Shown here: piece by piece, positions 32,218 to 32,467 of the stretch
Position numbering within the stretch: position 1 is the stretch's first letter
Layout: each line of letters starts with the position of its first letter
From: a virus
Direction: 5' to 3' (one strand)
Virus record (IMG/VR): IMGVR_UViG_3300013181_000003
Coordinates: 1-32,467 of that record
DNA length: 32,467 bases
The notes under the pieces: generated by a model
Told to the model about the DNA's origin: nothing
Seen by the model: the letters and a program-made list of their open reading frames with translations, nothing else
The model's database searches: none
Made by a program: the position numbers and the translations under genes

Positions 32218-32392
32218 CTCTCTCTGGTGTTGTTTTTTTGTTTTTATTTCTAGCGATTTCTTCTTCAAGTTCTTCAATTACTTTTAAAAGTTTTTTAGTT
32301 ATTCTTATTGATGATCCTTGTGTAAGGTCTCCATGATGAAATAGTTCGTACTGAACTAATACAAGTTTCTTTCTAGCTTCCTCTAATGACAT
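32192..32392 (-). CDS. Hypothetical helical protein (66 aa)
   Basis: A 66-residue, mostly helical charged protein: MSLEEARKKLVLVQYELF, then a short loop (HHGDLTQGSS) and a second helix TKKLLKVIEELEEEIARNKN, suggesting an antiparallel helical hairpin. It overlaps its upstream neighbour by 20 bases and the next gene by 26. Function is unknown. Confidence 0.55.
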   Translation of the reverse strand: MSLEEARKKLVLVQYELFHHGDLTQGSSIRITKKLLKVIEELEEEIARNKNKKTTPERDGDFQMVY

Positions 32393-32467
32393 AAAATAAA
32401 AAGTTTGTTAGCATTATCATCCAGAAAGTAAATTGAGGTAATCCCCATACAATATACTTTATTATTC
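32373..32467 (-). CDS. C-terminal part of a small membrane protein, cut by the right edge
   Basis: An open minus-strand frame enters from the right edge and ends at TAG (32373). The visible 30 residues are hydrophobic and aromatic (KYIVWGLPQFTFWMIMLTNF, then FYVIRGS), a transmembrane segment with a short basic end. It overlaps the next gene's start by 20 bases. The start lies outside the window. Confidence 0.5.
   Translation of the reverse strand, partial: IIKYIVWGLPQFTFWMIMLTNFLFYVIRGS

Overview
The window looks like most of the genome of a tailed, long-tailed (siphovirus-like) phage of a flavobacterium or another member of Bacteroidetes. The DNA is very AT-rich. Genes are tightly packed, often with TAATG or ATGA overlaps, and all lie on the minus strand. 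Shine-Dalgarno motifs are rare. The best promoter candidates match the Bacteroidetes -33/-7 pattern (TTTG-N19-TAnnTTTG). Many proteins are of types I know from Bacteroidetes phages: DUF3127-like, DUF6712-like, XkdF-like protease, DnaA domain IV-like, and the RGCLC/CCD small protein. No integrase, repressor, reverse transcriptase, tRNA, IS element or CRISPR array is visible.

Transcription runs from high to low coordinates. (1) 32.4-29.2 kb: small genes, a tail assembly chaperone with a probable programmed -1 frameshift, neck/tail-completion proteins and a baseplate-type protein. (2) 29.2-21.7 kb: a 1596-residue tail-tip protein with Ig-like and Cys/Thr-rich modules, a glycosyltransferase-like protein, a 46-residue protein and the tape measure. 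(3) 21.7-14.8 kb: head module with XkdF-like protease, Cys-rich protein, small structural protein, acidic scaffold, major capsid protein, tail-tube-like protein, portal and a DUF6712-like connector. (4) 14.7-9.4 kb: a tandem pair of tiny paralogues, a fibre-type protein, a tail-fibre-assembly-like protein and a 1311-residue LamG-rich adhesin. (5) 9.3-8.4 kb: lysis (M15 peptidase, holin). (6) 8.3-1.9 kb: NinG-like nuclease, then replication, regulation and nucleotide genes (DUF3127 SSB-like, DnaB-like helicase, sigma-like factor, thymidylate-synthase-fold enzyme, MazG, PD-(D/E)XK nuclease, DnaA-like). (7) 1.9-0.5 kb: terminase small and large subunits. (8) 0.5-0 kb: a structured terminator and small genes running off the left edge.

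Five minus-strand rho-independent terminators divide the map (after the 81-residue gene near 32 kb, the major capsid gene, the tail-tube gene, the NinG gene and the terminase). Two of the three promoter candidates lie directly behind a terminator. The third lies upstream of NinG.

Most interesting points: a two-frame tail chaperone with a T9 slippery run; a glycosyltransferase next to a tail protein with two 11-residue poly-Thr tracts; a thymidylate-synthase homologue with Asp at the position that sets base choice (suggesting dCMP hydroxymethylation); a fibre built from shuffled LamG and DUF7483-like modules; tandem tiny paralogues; and an unusual gene order in which the terminase is separated from the portal by the fibre, lysis and replication modules. 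All names come from reading the sequence; no database search was run.
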